64,000 nt of DNA from an uncultured Alphaproteobacteria bacterium (GTDB lineage: Bacteria > Pseudomonadota > Alphaproteobacteria > HIMB59 > GCA-002718135): the NCBI GenBank assembly GCA_902635455.1, contig CACPNW010000002.1, forward strand, positions 1 through 64,000, in the 5' to 3' direction. How positions within the stretch are numbered: position 1 is the first letter of the stretch; each line of letters begins with the position of its first letter. The notes under the pieces were generated by a model. The model had not been told where the DNA came from, did not search any database, and was given only the letters and a program-made list of their open reading frames with translations. This document shows, piece after piece, positions 45,019-55,674 of this stretch. Position numbers and translations under genes: made by a program.

Positions 45019-45141
45019 ATGAATATAAAAAATAAAAAAAAATCCAATCCTATGGCAAAAGATTTACGCAGTCCAAAATATAAACAACGTAAAGTGAAAA
45101 ATAAAAAAATTTACAATCGAAAGAAAAAAAATATTACTTAA
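45019..45141 (+). CDS. Small very basic protein, candidate ArfA-like ribosome rescue factor
   Basis: Not in ORF track. Translates MNIKNKKKSNPMAKDLRSPKYKQRKVKNKKIYNRKKKNIT*; resembles the ArfA core (from memory) [25 protein letters not shown]; alternative start 45052. Confidence 0.5.
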   Translation: MNIKNKKKSNPMAKDLRSPKYKQRKVKNKKIYNRKKKNIT

Positions 45142-45377
45142 AAATCTTCATCGGGTTTATTAAAAGCCAGCCATTTTTCAAGTTCATTATATGTTCCTAT
45201 ATGTTCGTTATTAATTATTATTTGAGGAAATGTTCTTGCATTAGGAAATTTTTGGAAAAATTCCTCCCTTGTGAAATCTTTATCAAGCATGAATATTTGT
45301 GGTTTATATTTTGCAAGGCGCATTTTTGCTTTATCACAAAAAACGCAATGTGTTTTAGAATATATTTCTGCTTTCAT
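45138..45377 (-). CDS. Glutaredoxin-like protein
   Basis: IYSKTHCVFCDKAKMRL CxxC; RTFPQIIINNEHIGTYNELEKW; adjacent to nrdB. Confidence 0.92.
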   Translation of the reverse strand: MKAEIYSKTHCVFCDKAKMRLAKYKPQIFMLDKDFTREEFFQKFPNARTFPQIIINNEHIGTYNELEKWLAFNKPDEDF

Positions 45378-46366
45378 TAAAAAGCTTCATCAAAACTTAA
45401 AGCCCTGTCTGTTGGTCTTTGATATTCAGATACTCTTTTTTCAAAAAAGTTAGTTACATTTTGAACATCTAAAGCGCGCATAAAATCAAAAGGATTTTCA
45501 GTATTAAAAACTCTTTCAAATTCAAAAAGATCAGCAATTCGATCTGCAACTGCTTCAATATATTGGCACATCAGCTCTTTATTCATACCAATTAAATCTA
45601 CAGGCAAAGCATCTTTAACAAATTCTTTTTCAAAAGAAACTGCTTCTCTTACAATTTCTTCAAACTCTGACTGCGGCACATCGTTTGGTATCAAAGAAAC
45701 GTCCACAATGTCTGCATCTGTTAATGTTTTATTATTAAATTTATCTCTTAGTGTTTTAAACATAAGAGCTGAAAAACTAAAATGCATACCTTCATCTCTT
45801 GCAATCCAATCATTTGACAATGATAGACCAGGTAACAATCCTCTTTTTCTAAAATAATATATTGAACAAAACGAACCAGCAAAAAACAAGCCTTCTACTA
45901 ATCCAAAACCTATTAAACGGGTAAGTAAATTTTGATTCCCATTTAACCATTTTGAAACCCATTGAGCTTTGTGATTAATACACGTAACATTAGATATAGC
46001 ATCAAAAAGCATATCTTTTTCTTTAGGATCTTTTACATAAGCTTCAATTTGTAATGCGTACATTTCAGCATGTATAGATTCATTTAGCATTTGCATTGAT
46101 ATAAAACATCTTGCTTCAGGGATTAATATTTCTTTATAAAATCGACTTGCTAAATTTTCATTAATCATAGCTTCTGAATTAGCAAAAAATGCTAATACAT
46201 GTTTTATAAAATGTTTTTCACCTTCATTAAGGGTTTGTAAATCCCTTAAGTCATCGTGTAGAGCAACCTCTTCAGGTGTCCAAAATGCTTGAATATGCAA
46301 TTTGTATCTATCCCAAATCTCTTGATTTTTTATTGGAAATATTGATTTAACACCTTTTGATATCAT
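45377..46366 (-). CDS. nrdB: Class I ribonucleotide reductase small subunit
   Basis: ARCFISMQMLNESIHAEMYALQIEAY; SNDWIARDEGMHFSFSALMF. Confidence 0.96.
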   Translation of the reverse strand: MISKGVKSIFPIKNQEIWDRYKLHIQAFWTPEEVALHDDLRDLQTLNEGEKHFIKHVLAFFANSEAMINENLASRFYKEILIPEARCFISMQMLNESIHAEMYALQIEAYVKDPKEKDMLFDAISNVTCINHKAQWVSKWLNGNQNLLTRLIGFGLVEGLFFAGSFCSIYYFRKRGLLPGLSLSNDWIARDEGMHFSFSALMFKTLRDKFNNKTLTDADIVDVSLIPNDVPQSEFEEIVREAVSFEKEFVKDALPVDLIGMNKELMCQYIEAVADRIADLFEFERVFNTENPFDFMRALDVQNVTNFFEKRVSEYQRPTDRALSFDEAF

Positions 46367-46375
46367 TGTTCTTTA

Positions 46376-49123
46376 TTACGCACTACAAGTCAAACATTCT
46401 TCAGACTCTTGTTCAATAGAAGTATTTTTTATAAATTCTTCTTTAGCTATTTTTTCCGAAGATACAGTAACTTTTACTGCATCAACAGCAGATCTGCTTC
46501 TTAAATAATACATACCTGTTTTTAAACCTTTTTTCCAAGCATACATATGCATAGAATTAACTTTTCCAAAAGTAGGAGTTGATAACCATAAATTCATAGA
46601 TTGAGTTTGGTCTATAAAAGGAGCTCTATCAGCGGCCATATCAATAACAGTTTTTTGAGAAGTTTCCCAAACTGTTTTATAAACATCTTTCAAATCTTCT
46701 GGAAAATCTTGTATATTCTGTACAGATCCATTTTCGACAATAATTTTATCCCTCATATCTTTATTCCATAGATTTCTTTTAGAAAGTGCTTTAACTAAAA
46801 ATCTATTAACAAGCAAAAATTCACCAGATAAAGTTTGTCTTTTATAAATATTAGAAGTTTGAATTTGAAATGTCTCAGTATTTCCTAGGATAATTCCAGT
46901 AGAAGCTGTTGGCATGCAAGCTGTTGTTAAGGAATTTCTAACACCATGTTTTTTTATTTTTTCTCTTAAAGTCTCCCAATCCCACATATTTGATGGCTCA
47001 GTATTCCAAAGATCAAACTGAAAGTTGCCTTCAGAAATCGGCGATCCTTTAAATGTGGAATATACACCTTTTTCTTTCGCCAATTCACAAGAAGCCTCAA
47101 GAGCTCCAAAGTAAATAGTTTCAAAAATAAGCTTGTTAATTTCTTTAGCTTTTTTACTATCATACGGTAAGTTCATTTTAAAATATACATCGGCTAAACC
47201 TTGAATGCCAAGTCCTATAGGTCTATGTTTGTTGTTTGACGTTTCTGTTTTATTAGTTGGATAAAAATTAATGTCGATAACTTGGTCTAAATTTTTAGTA
47301 GCAAGTTTTGCAGTTTCATATAACTTTTGATAATCATATTCTTTTTTATTATTTATTTTCTTAATGAACTGAGGAAGTGCTATTGAAGCTAAATTACAAA
47401 CCGAAGTTTCTTTGCCATCTGAATATTCAACAATTTCTGCACAAAGATTTGATGATTTTATTACACCGATATTTTTTTGATTTGATTTTTTATTAATTGA
47501 GTCTTTATAAAGCATGTAAGGCTGACCAGTTTCTATCTGGGCTTCAATAATTTTTGACATTAAGCTCCTTGCTTTAATTTTTTCTAAATGTGGAAACTCT
47601 TTTTCATATTTTTCATATAATGTTTCAAATTCTTTTCCATATTTATCAGAAAGTCCAGGACACTCATGTTCACTCATCAAAGTCCAGTCTTTATCTTCTT
47701 CAACTCTTTTCATAAACAGGTCTGGTATCCACAGTGCATAAAACAAATCTCTAGCTCTAAATTCTTCTGCCCCAGTATTCTTTCTTAATTCTAAAAACTT
47801 TTCTATATCTGCATGCCATGGTTCAAGATAAACTGCAAAAGATCCCTTCCTCTTTCCACCTCCTTGATCAACAGACTTTGCTGTTTCATTAAATATTTTA
47901 AGGAAAGGTATCAAGCCATTAGATTTTCCATTTGTAGACTTAATTCTACTACCACTACCTCTGATATTATGTGCATGCATACCAATACCACCAGCTGTTT
48001 TTGAAATTAAAGCACAATCCTTTATTGTATTAAATATACCTTCAATAGAATCTTCTTCCATCGCTATTAAAAAACAAGAAGAAAGTTGTTGCATTTTAAG
48101 TCCACTATTAAAAAGTGTAGGCGTTGCATGTGTATATAGGCCATTGGAGAGACTTTCGTATGTTTCTTTTACTTTATTATAATCAAAATTATCACAAGAA
48201 ACAGTTAGCGCCACTCTCATCCATAAATCTTGAGGTCTTTCTATTGTTTTGTTTTCAAATTTAAGCAAATATGCCCTAATTAGTGTTGTAAAAGCAAAAT
48301 AATCAAAGTTATAATCTTTATCATAATCAATAATTGCTTCTATAGATTCAGCATTTGCCATTACTTTGTTATAATAATCATCTTTAAGCAAGCCATCATC
48401 ATATAAATTTTTTGTTGCAATTACAAAACCAGGAGTTTCTTTATGAAGGGAGTTTGCTTTTATTCGAGCAGCAAGATATGAATAATCAGGATGCTCAACT
48501 GTTAATGCAGCAGCAGTTTCTGAAAGATAGTTATCTATTTCTGTACTAGTAATATCAGGATAAAGACCAGGGATTGCTTTTTGAGCAACTACTATTGGAT
48601 CTATATGAAGCCCTGTTGATAGAACAGAAACACGATTTGTTATTTTATCTAAAGAGACCGGTTCTTTAGTTCCATCTCTTTTTAAGACCATTAAGGAAGA
48701 AACTTTTACTCCTACTTGTTCTTTTAACTTGTTTGTATGATATCTTGATGCTGCTCTTTGCTCTCTGTATAAGACATATGCTCTAGCAACTTTATGATGT
48801 TCATCCCTCATAAGCGCTAGCTCAACTTGATCTTGAATATCTTCAATATGAATCATATCTCCATCAGCAATTCTTCTTGTTAATGCTAAAACCACTTTTT
48901 GAGTTAATACTTCTACTGTTTTATGAATACTATCTTGCTGTTCTTTTTCTTTGCTTTTATTGTTTCTTATTTTTGTCTGAGCTAAAAAAGCTTTCTTAAT
49001 TGCATTAGAAATTTTATCAGATTTAAATGGAGTGATTTTCCCATCTCTTCTGACCACACTTAAGCTAAGTAAATTAATCTCAGGCTTATTTACATTTGCT
49101 GATACGAGTGAGTTGTCTGCCAT
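46376..49123 (-). CDS. nrdA: Class I ribonucleotide reductase large subunit
   Basis: N-terminal ATP cone; QLSSCFLIAMEEDSIEGIF, SSNLCAEIVEY, MPTASTGIILGNTE; C-terminal CLTCSA. Confidence 0.97.
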   Translation of the reverse strand: MADNSLVSANVNKPEINLLSLSVVRRDGKITPFKSDKISNAIKKAFLAQTKIRNNKSKEKEQQDSIHKTVEVLTQKVVLALTRRIADGDMIHIEDIQDQVELALMRDEHHKVARAYVLYREQRAASRYHTNKLKEQVGVKVSSLMVLKRDGTKEPVSLDKITNRVSVLSTGLHIDPIVVAQKAIPGLYPDITSTEIDNYLSETAAALTVEHPDYSYLAARIKANSLHKETPGFVIATKNLYDDGLLKDDYYNKVMANAESIEAIIDYDKDYNFDYFAFTTLIRAYLLKFENKTIERPQDLWMRVALTVSCDNFDYNKVKETYESLSNGLYTHATPTLFNSGLKMQQLSSCFLIAMEEDSIEGIFNTIKDCALISKTAGGIGMHAHNIRGSGSRIKSTNGKSNGLIPFLKIFNETAKSVDQGGGKRKGSFAVYLEPWHADIEKFLELRKNTGAEEFRARDLFYALWIPDLFMKRVEEDKDWTLMSEHECPGLSDKYGKEFETLYEKYEKEFPHLEKIKARSLMSKIIEAQIETGQPYMLYKDSINKKSNQKNIGVIKSSNLCAEIVEYSDGKETSVCNLASIALPQFIKKINNKKEYDYQKLYETAKLATKNLDQVIDINFYPTNKTETSNNKHRPIGLGIQGLADVYFKMNLPYDSKKAKEINKLIFETIYFGALEASCELAKEKGVYSTFKGSPISEGNFQFDLWNTEPSNMWDWETLREKIKKHGVRNSLTTACMPTASTGIILGNTETFQIQTSNIYKRQTLSGEFLLVNRFLVKALSKRNLWNKDMRDKIIVENGSVQNIQDFPEDLKDVYKTVWETSQKTVIDMAADRAPFIDQTQSMNLWLSTPTFGKVNSMHMYAWKKGLKTGMYYLRSRSAVDAVKVTVSSEKIAKEEFIKNTSIEQESEECLTCSA

Positions 49124-49162
49124 TTAATCCTTATCTAATTTTTTAAAATTTATTGTCGAATA

Positions 49163-49178
49163 ACACAATATGTAGTGT
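49163..49178. promoter_or_regulatory. NrdR-box-like operator ACACAATATGTAGTGT
   Basis: 16-mer with ACAC/GTGT arms matching the NrdR box consensus (ACACwATATmTwGTGT-like), 40 bp upstream of nrdA start. Confidence 0.7.
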
Positions 49179-49413
49179 CGCCGAAAATTGACAATACAAC
49201 ATTTGCCTAATATCGCAATAAGAACAAAAAGAGAACATATAAAATTTTTTACTTTAAGTCAAAATATTTTTAAACTTTTTAAAATATTTATACCCAAGTT
49301 GTTGATATTTTTAAATTTACTTATTCACCCCATTTTACATACTTTTAGATTAAAATTAAATTTTTATAAATTTTTGAACTTAAATATGCCATAAATAATT
49401 AATAAAAAAATCT

Positions 49414-50136
49414 ATGAAACAAATTGCCCTTGTAGATGATGAAGAATCTATATTAACTTCGGTTTCCATAGCCCTCGAATCTGAGGGGTATGCCGTTGAC
49501 ACATATAAAAATGGAGTAGAAGCACTTGCAGGACTAGAATCGAAGGATTACGATTTAGGTCTTTTTGATATTAAAATGCCAAAAATGGATGGTAACGAAT
49601 TATTAACAAAAGTAAGATCAAATAAAAAAACTTCTTTAAGAGAAATGCCTATCATTTTTTTAACTTCAAAAGATCAAGAGCAAGATGAAATAATTGGATT
49701 AAGAATGGGAGCTGCTGATTATATTAAAAAACCATTCTCACAAAAACTTTTAAACGAAAGAATTAGAACTGTTCTTAGGGCATATTCTTATAGAAAGAAT
49801 GAAGAGCTAAACAACAATGAAGATAATTTAAACTTTAAAAATATAAAAAAAGGAAATCTTGAGTTAAATGAGATGAAGCAATTGTGTTTCTGGAAAGATA
49901 AGGTTATCGAGCTGACAGTTGCTGAGTTTAATTTAATCAAATCTCTGGCTCAATATCCTGGTGTAGTAAAAGATAGAAACCAATTGATGGACGCCATGTA
50001 TGGTGACACCATTTATGTTGATGATCGTACAATTGATAGTCATATTAAAAGATTAAGAAAAAAATTTAAATCATATGATCCTGAATTTGATCAAATACGC
50101 ACTCGCTATGGGTCCGGGTATTCATGGCGTGAGTAA
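49414..50136 (+). CDS. chvI: OmpR-family response regulator, ChvI-like
   Basis: IALVDDEESILTSVSIALESEGYAVDTYKNGVEAL; C-terminal winged helix VDDRTIDSHIKRLRKKFK...IRTRYGSGYSW. Confidence 0.88.
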   Translation: MKQIALVDDEESILTSVSIALESEGYAVDTYKNGVEALAGLESKDYDLGLFDIKMPKMDGNELLTKVRSNKKTSLREMPIIFLTSKDQEQDEIIGLRMGAADYIKKPFSQKLLNERIRTVLRAYSYRKNEELNNNEDNLNFKNIKKGNLELNEMKQLCFWKDKVIELTVAEFNLIKSLAQYPGVVKDRNQLMDAMYGDTIYVDDRTIDSHIKRLRKKFKSYDPEFDQIRTRYGSGYSWRE

Positions 50137-51784
50137 ATTTTATAAATTTAGACTCTCTAATTATTCACTAACTTATCAACTTCTAATTATTAATTTAATT
50201 ACAGCATTTATAGGTTTTATTTCTTTATTGGTTTTTAATTTTTATTTAATTCAGGATGATAGAAATATTTTAATAGAATATGATAGCACTTTATTGAAAG
50301 TAAATAAAATAAGTAATTTTTTAAGCAATAATGCTATTTCAAGAGTACCTTTGTTTAATGAAAATTGTGATAACAATACTGAAGATCAAGACTGTGTTAT
50401 TAACATTTCTGAACCAACTTTAGACCCAACAACTACTCAGCAATATATAATGCAAAATTATCTACAAACCAATTTCGATGTTATTGTTTATAATGACGGA
50501 TGGGTTAAGTTTGCCGATACTGAAGATATGTACATTTCTAACGAAGTTTCAGAAATTGCTATTGATGCTAAAATTGGCACATCTGATAATTTTATTGATA
50601 ATTATCGCCAATTTTATATAGATTTTTTTAACAAATTCAGAAAAAATTTTATAAAAAATAAATATATCAAAGTAGCTCAAAAATTTAGAAGTGAAATTAA
50701 TTTAGTTTCAGAGACTATTAAGAATAAAAAAATAATTATAAATAAATTTTATAATAATGAAAAAGATATCATCCAAATCATCTCATCCCCAGTTTTATAT
50801 AATGATAAAATTTATGGCGTAGTTATAGTTTCATATCCACTTGTTCACAATAATTATAATTTAGGATTGAATTCATATAATTTATTTAATTTTTATATTT
50901 TTTTAGTTTTGATAATACTATTTATATCTTTCTTTTTTTCTAAGAGTTTAGTGAGTCCAATTAAAACACTATCCAAATTAACTTTAATTGAAAGAACAAA
51001 AATCAAGCCTAAAATAACTTTTTCATATCCAGTTAGGGGTGATGAAATAGGAACTTTATCAAATGAAATTCAAAAAATGTCTTTAGATCTAAAGACACAA
51101 ATAAATCAATTGGAAAAATTTGCAGCGGACGTTTCTCATGAATTAAAAAATCCTTTGACTAGCTTACAATCTGCAAATGAACTTATCTTGAATGATAATA
51201 TTGCTGAGAAAGATAAAGATATACTAAATAAAAATATTACAAAAGATATTAAAAGAATGAACAAGTTAATTTCTGATATTTCAAATTTTACTCAAATTAA
51301 GGCAGAAATTGAAACTGAAAGTTTTGAGTATATAAATATAAATGAATTTTTAATTGATGTTGCAAATAGCTATAATGAAAATAAGAAAAATATAAAAATT
51401 GAAATAGAAACTAATGATCAAAAATTATATGTAGCGGCAAATAAAGATAAATTATCTCAAGTTTTTTACAATTTAATTGATAACAGTATTTCGATTTTAT
51501 CTAAAAATCAAAATGTGTTTATCCAGTCAAGGTCGCTAGACCAAAAAAATATTGAAATTAAAGTATATGACCAAGGTAAGGGAATACCCCTAAAAGATGC
51601 AGAAAAGATATTTTATAGATTTTATACAGATAGGGATGCTGATAAGGGGGATCATAGTGGGCTAGGGTTGTCAATTTCTAGGGAAATTGTGAATTCTTTT
51701 GGCGGTGTTATAAAATTAGTAAAATCTGACAGGCGACTGTATCCTGGAGCTTGTTTTATTATTAATTTACCTTTAAAAGTCTGA
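50129..51784 (+). CDS. chvG: Sensor histidine kinase, ChvG-like
   Basis: In-frame GTG at 50129 (ORF track begins 50075); two TMs around a periplasmic domain, HAMP, AADVSHELKNPLTSLQSANELIL, GLGLSISREIVNSFGG. Confidence 0.87.
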   Translation: MSKFYKFRLSNYSLTYQLLIINLITAFIGFISLLVFNFYLIQDDRNILIEYDSTLLKVNKISNFLSNNAISRVPLFNENCDNNTEDQDCVINISEPTLDPTTTQQYIMQNYLQTNFDVIVYNDGWVKFADTEDMYISNEVSEIAIDAKIGTSDNFIDNYRQFYIDFFNKFRKNFIKNKYIKVAQKFRSEINLVSETIKNKKIIINKFYNNEKDIIQIISSPVLYNDKIYGVVIVSYPLVHNNYNLGLNSYNLFNFYIFLVLIILFISFFFSKSLVSPIKTLSKLTLIERTKIKPKITFSYPVRGDEIGTLSNEIQKMSLDLKTQINQLEKFAADVSHELKNPLTSLQSANELILNDNIAEKDKDILNKNITKDIKRMNKLISDISNFTQIKAEIETESFEYININEFLIDVANSYNENKKNIKIEIETNDQKLYVAANKDKLSQVFYNLIDNSISILSKNQNVFIQSRSLDQKNIEIKVYDQGKGIPLKDAEKIFYRFYTDRDADKGDHSGLGLSISREIVNSFGGVIKLVKSDRRLYPGACFIINLPLKV

Positions 51785-51823
51785 AATTATAAAATAACAA
51801 TCTTAATAAAAATAGGGAATAAT

Positions 51824-53113
51824 ATGACTTCTGATTTTAAAGTAAAAGATATTAGTTTAGCAGATTGGGGTAGAAAAGAAATTGCAATAGCAGAAACAGA
51901 GATGCCTGGTCTAATGGCTATTCGTGAAGAAAACAAAGGAAAAAAACCTCTTGAAGGTGCAAGAATTGTTGGTTGTTTACACATGACAATTCAAACAGCA
52001 GTATTAATAGAAACCCTTGTTGAGTTAGGCGCATCAGTAAGATGGAGCTCATGCAATATCTTTTCAACACAAGATCAGGCTGCATCAGCTATTGCTGCAG
52101 AAGGAATACCAGTATTTGCATGGAAAGGCATGAATGATGAGGAGTTTTGGTGGTGTATTGAACAAACTTTAACTGGACCTAATAACTGGAAACCAAACAT
52201 GATTCTTGATGATGGTGGAGATGCAACACAAATTATTCATGAAAAGTATCCTGAATTATTAAATGATATTAAAGGTTTATCAGAAGAAACAACTACAGGG
52301 GTGCATCGATTAAAGGAAATGGAAAAGAAAGGTTTGCTCAAGGTCCCGGCAATTAATGTAAATGACTCTGTAACAAAATCAAAATTTGATAATCTTTATG
52401 GGTGCAAGGAGAGTTTAGTTGATGGCATTAGAAGAGGTACAGATGTTATGATGGCAGGGAAGATAGCTGTTGTTGCAGGTTATGGAGATGTAGGCAAAGG
52501 TTCGGCAGCAAGCTTAAGAGGAGCTGGAGCAAGAGTTTGCGTAACTGAAGTAGATCCAATCAATGCATTACAGGCAGCTATGGAAGGATATGAAGTTGTA
52601 ACCATGGATGATGCATGTGAATATGGTGATATATTTGTTACTGCAACAGGGAATCTTGATGTAATAACATTGGACCATATGAGAAAAATGAGAGATAGAG
52701 CTATAGTTTGCAATATTGGACATTTTGATAATGAAATTCAAACAGAAGCTCTAAGGAATTACAAAACTGATGAAATAAAGCCTCAAGTTGATGAAATTGA
52801 GTTTCCAGATGGTAAAAAATTGTTACTTTTATCACAAGGAAGGCTTGTAAACTTAGGCAATGCTACTGGTCATCCAAGTTTTGTTATGAGCGCATCTTTT
52901 ACAAATCAAGTGATGGCACAATTGGAATTATGGCATAATTACAAAAATTATGAGAATAAAGTATATGTTTTACCAAAACACTTAGATGAAAAAGTTGCTT
53001 TGTTACATCTTAAAAAAGTTGGAGCTAAATTAACCACTTTATCTGATAAACAAGCAGAGTATATTGGAGTTAAAAAAGAAGGGCCATTTAAAGATGACTC
53101 TTATCGTTATTAA
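51824..53113 (+). CDS. ahcY: S-adenosylhomocysteine hydrolase
   Basis: [46 protein letters not shown]-terminal PFKDDSYRY. Confidence 0.98.
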   Translation: MTSDFKVKDISLADWGRKEIAIAETEMPGLMAIREENKGKKPLEGARIVGCLHMTIQTAVLIETLVELGASVRWSSCNIFSTQDQAASAIAAEGIPVFAWKGMNDEEFWWCIEQTLTGPNNWKPNMILDDGGDATQIIHEKYPELLNDIKGLSEETTTGVHRLKEMEKKGLLKVPAINVNDSVTKSKFDNLYGCKESLVDGIRRGTDVMMAGKIAVVAGYGDVGKGSAASLRGAGARVCVTEVDPINALQAAMEGYEVVTMDDACEYGDIFVTATGNLDVITLDHMRKMRDRAIVCNIGHFDNEIQTEALRNYKTDEIKPQVDEIEFPDGKKLLLLSQGRLVNLGNATGHPSFVMSASFTNQVMAQLELWHNYKNYENKVYVLPKHLDEKVALLHLKKVGAKLTTLSDKQAEYIGVKKEGPFKDDSYRY

Positions 53114-53126
53114 TTTAGGAGGATAA

Positions 53127-54293
53127 ATGAAAAGATCTTATTTATTTACAAGTGAATCAGTTTCAGAAGGACATCCTGATAAAGTATGTGACAGAATATC
53201 AGATATGGTTGTTGATAGTTATTTATCTCAGGATCCAAATTCAAGAGTTGCCTGTGAAACTCTAACTACAACAAATAAAGTTGTTCTAGCTGGTGAAGTT
53301 AGAGGACCGTCTATTTCAAAAGATGAGATAATTTCTAACGTAAGAGAATGCATAAAAGATATAGGATATGAACAAGATGGATTCCATTGGCAAAATTGTG
53401 AAGTTGATTATCATTTACATCCACAATCTTCTGACATTGCAATGGGAGTTGATGCTGGAGATAACAAAGATGAAGGTGCAGGTGATCAAGGTATAATGTT
53501 TGGCTATGCTTGTAAGGATACAGATAGTCTAATGCCAGCCCCAATTCACTATTCGCATCAAATATTATACAAAATGGCAAAAGCAAGAAAAGATGGAACT
53601 GCTAATGGACTAGAGCCTGATTCTAAAAGTCAAGTAACTATGCTTTATGAAAATGACAAACCTAGCAAAGTAACATCATTAGTTATTTCTTCACAGCACA
53701 AGGAGGGATTATCCCCTTCTGATGTTAGAGAAATTGTTAAACCTTATGTCTATGAGTGTATACCCAATCATCTATTGGAAGATTTAAAAGATGAAGATTT
53801 TTACGTTAATCCAACTGGAAATTTTGTAATTGGTGGACCAGACGGAGACTCTGGATTAACAGGAAGAAAAATTATAGTTGACACGTATGGTGGGGCCGCA
53901 CCACATGGTGGTGGTGCTTTTTCAGGAAAAGACCCATCAAAAGTTGATAGATCTGCAGCTTATGCAGCAAGGTATTTAGCAAAAAATATTGTTGCTGCTG
54001 ACTTAGCTGATCAATGTGTAATACAACTTTCATATGCTATTGGTGTATCTAAACCACTGTCTATCTATGTTAATACAAATAGCACAAACAAAATTGATGA
54101 AGCAAAGATAGAAAAAATGATTCCTGATTTATTTGATCTCAGTCCCAGAGGGATAATCGAACATTTAAAATTAAGAAACCCAATATATGTTCCAACCGCT
54201 GCTTACGGACACTTTGGACGTAATCCTAGTGATAATGGTCAATTTAGTTGGGAGAAAACTGATTTGGTAGATAAATTAAAAAGTGCAATTTAA
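53127..54293 (+). CDS. metK: S-adenosylmethionine synthetase
   Basis: [55 protein letters not shown]. Confidence 0.98.
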   Translation: MKRSYLFTSESVSEGHPDKVCDRISDMVVDSYLSQDPNSRVACETLTTTNKVVLAGEVRGPSISKDEIISNVRECIKDIGYEQDGFHWQNCEVDYHLHPQSSDIAMGVDAGDNKDEGAGDQGIMFGYACKDTDSLMPAPIHYSHQILYKMAKARKDGTANGLEPDSKSQVTMLYENDKPSKVTSLVISSQHKEGLSPSDVREIVKPYVYECIPNHLLEDLKDEDFYVNPTGNFVIGGPDGDSGLTGRKIIVDTYGGAAPHGGGAFSGKDPSKVDRSAAYAARYLAKNIVAADLADQCVIQLSYAIGVSKPLSIYVNTNSTNKIDEAKIEKMIPDLFDLSPRGIIEHLKLRNPIYVPTAAYGHFGRNPSDNGQFSWEKTDLVDKLKSAI

Positions 54294-54298
54294 ATAAT

Positions 54299-54757
54299 TT
54301 GATCAAAAAAAAACAGAAATATTATGATTTAAAAGATTTAGAAATTTTTGCAAAAAATATTAGTAAAGATTTTACTAAAGGAACTATCATTTTTTTAAAA
54401 GGAGAATTAGGTGCTGGTAAAACAACACTTGCAAGATTTTTAATTAACAGTTTGTATGATTTAAAAAAAATAGATAAACCAAATTCAATTAAAAGTCCTA
54501 CGTTCCCAATATTATTAACATACGACTTGCTAGATTTTGATATATTTCACTATGACTTATATAGAATTTCGAATAATTCTGAATTAAATGAATTAAATAT
54601 TGAAGAAAATATAAAAGAGTCAGTAACTTTAATTGAATGGCCAGAAATATTGTTGAAAAGCAAATTTAGTTATAATTTTTATTTAATTGAATTAGAAATG
54701 GTTAGTGAAAATAAAAGAATCCTTAAAATAAAGTTTAAAAATAATATTAATGTATAA
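54299..54757 (+). CDS. tsaE: tRNA t6A biosynthesis ATPase TsaE
   Basis: IFLKGELGAGKTTLARFLI; KSPTFPILLTYDL; HYDLYRI. Confidence 0.92.
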   Translation: MIKKKQKYYDLKDLEIFAKNISKDFTKGTIIFLKGELGAGKTTLARFLINSLYDLKKIDKPNSIKSPTFPILLTYDLLDFDIFHYDLYRISNNSELNELNIEENIKESVTLIEWPEILLKSKFSYNFYLIELEMVSENKRILKIKFKNNINV

Positions 54758-55673
54758 AAATTTTGAAAATTTAATCTTGCTTAAAGGTGGTGCATCTGAA
54801 AAAAAAATTTATCGATGTAATAAAAAAAATAAAAATTTTATAATTTTAGATTTTTCTCAAAATAAAGCTGAATTTAATAATCATTTAATTATTTATAATA
54901 TTTTAAAAAATATTAATATATCGATACCAAGTATTTATGAAATTGATTTTAAAAATTATACAATTGTAACTGAAGATTTTGGCAATCAAAGATATGACAA
55001 AATAATCGACAAGTATCAAATTAATTTTCTTTTAGAGTGCGCAATAGAATCATTAATTATAATAAATAATTCATCAATAAATCAATATGGGTTTGAATCT
55101 CTACCAAAATACAATTATCAAATTTTTAAAAATGAAATAAGTGAATTGGTTGATTATTTTTGTCCTTATAAAAAAATTAATAGCTCAATAAATAAATCTT
55201 TTTTTGAAATTTGGAAAAAGTATTACAAAAAATTAGATTTTGAATTTAATACTTTTGTACATAAAGATTTTGAATTAACTAATTTAATTTACCTTCCTAA
55301 AAAAAATAGTCATTTAAGGTGTGGAATTTTAGATTTTCAAAGTGCATTTATTGGATTTAAGGGATGGGACCTCTTTTCACTTCTTGAAAATTCAAGAATA
55401 TACTTTTCTACTGAAAAAAATGAACATTTTCTTAGAAAATATTATAATCAAACATATCCAAAAATTGATTTTGATTCATTTAAAAAACAGTATTATTTTT
55501 TAAATACTTCAAGACAGACGCGTCTTTTAGGTAGATGGGTAAAATTTGCTAAAGTTGATAAAAATAAATCCTATTTAAAATTTATTGATACTACAATTAA
55601 AAGGCTTAAAAATAGTTTAGAGATTTTAGAAATTAGAGAATTAAATGGCATTTATGAGCGTATTTTGAATTAA
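54750..55673 (+). CDS. amgK: Aminoglycoside phosphotransferase-family sugar kinase (AmgK-like)
   Basis: TFVHKDFELTNLIYL, GILDFQSAFIGFKGWDLFSLL; between tsaE and murU. Confidence 0.82.
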   Translation: MYKNFENLILLKGGASEKKIYRCNKKNKNFIILDFSQNKAEFNNHLIIYNILKNINISIPSIYEIDFKNYTIVTEDFGNQRYDKIIDKYQINFLLECAIESLIIINNSSINQYGFESLPKYNYQIFKNEISELVDYFCPYKKINSSINKSFFEIWKKYYKKLDFEFNTFVHKDFELTNLIYLPKKNSHLRCGILDFQSAFIGFKGWDLFSLLENSRIYFSTEKNEHFLRKYYNQTYPKIDFDSFKKQYYFLNTSRQTRLLGRWVKFAKVDKNKSYLKFIDTTIKRLKNSLEILEIRELNGIYERILN

Positions 55674-55674
55674 A

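Noticed and set aside
49188-49394. 68 aa plus-strand ORF between nrdA and chvI
   Set aside because: Low-complexity hydrophobic/basic composition expected from AT-rich noncoding DNA; starts in the nrdA promoter region; no recognisable family.
52480-52713. Antisense 77 aa ORF within ahcY (and similar antisense ORFs inside polA, gyrB, nrdA, metK, folC, trpF, rpsA)
   Set aside because: Each lies fully within a confidently assigned core gene on the opposite strand; typical mirror ORFs.
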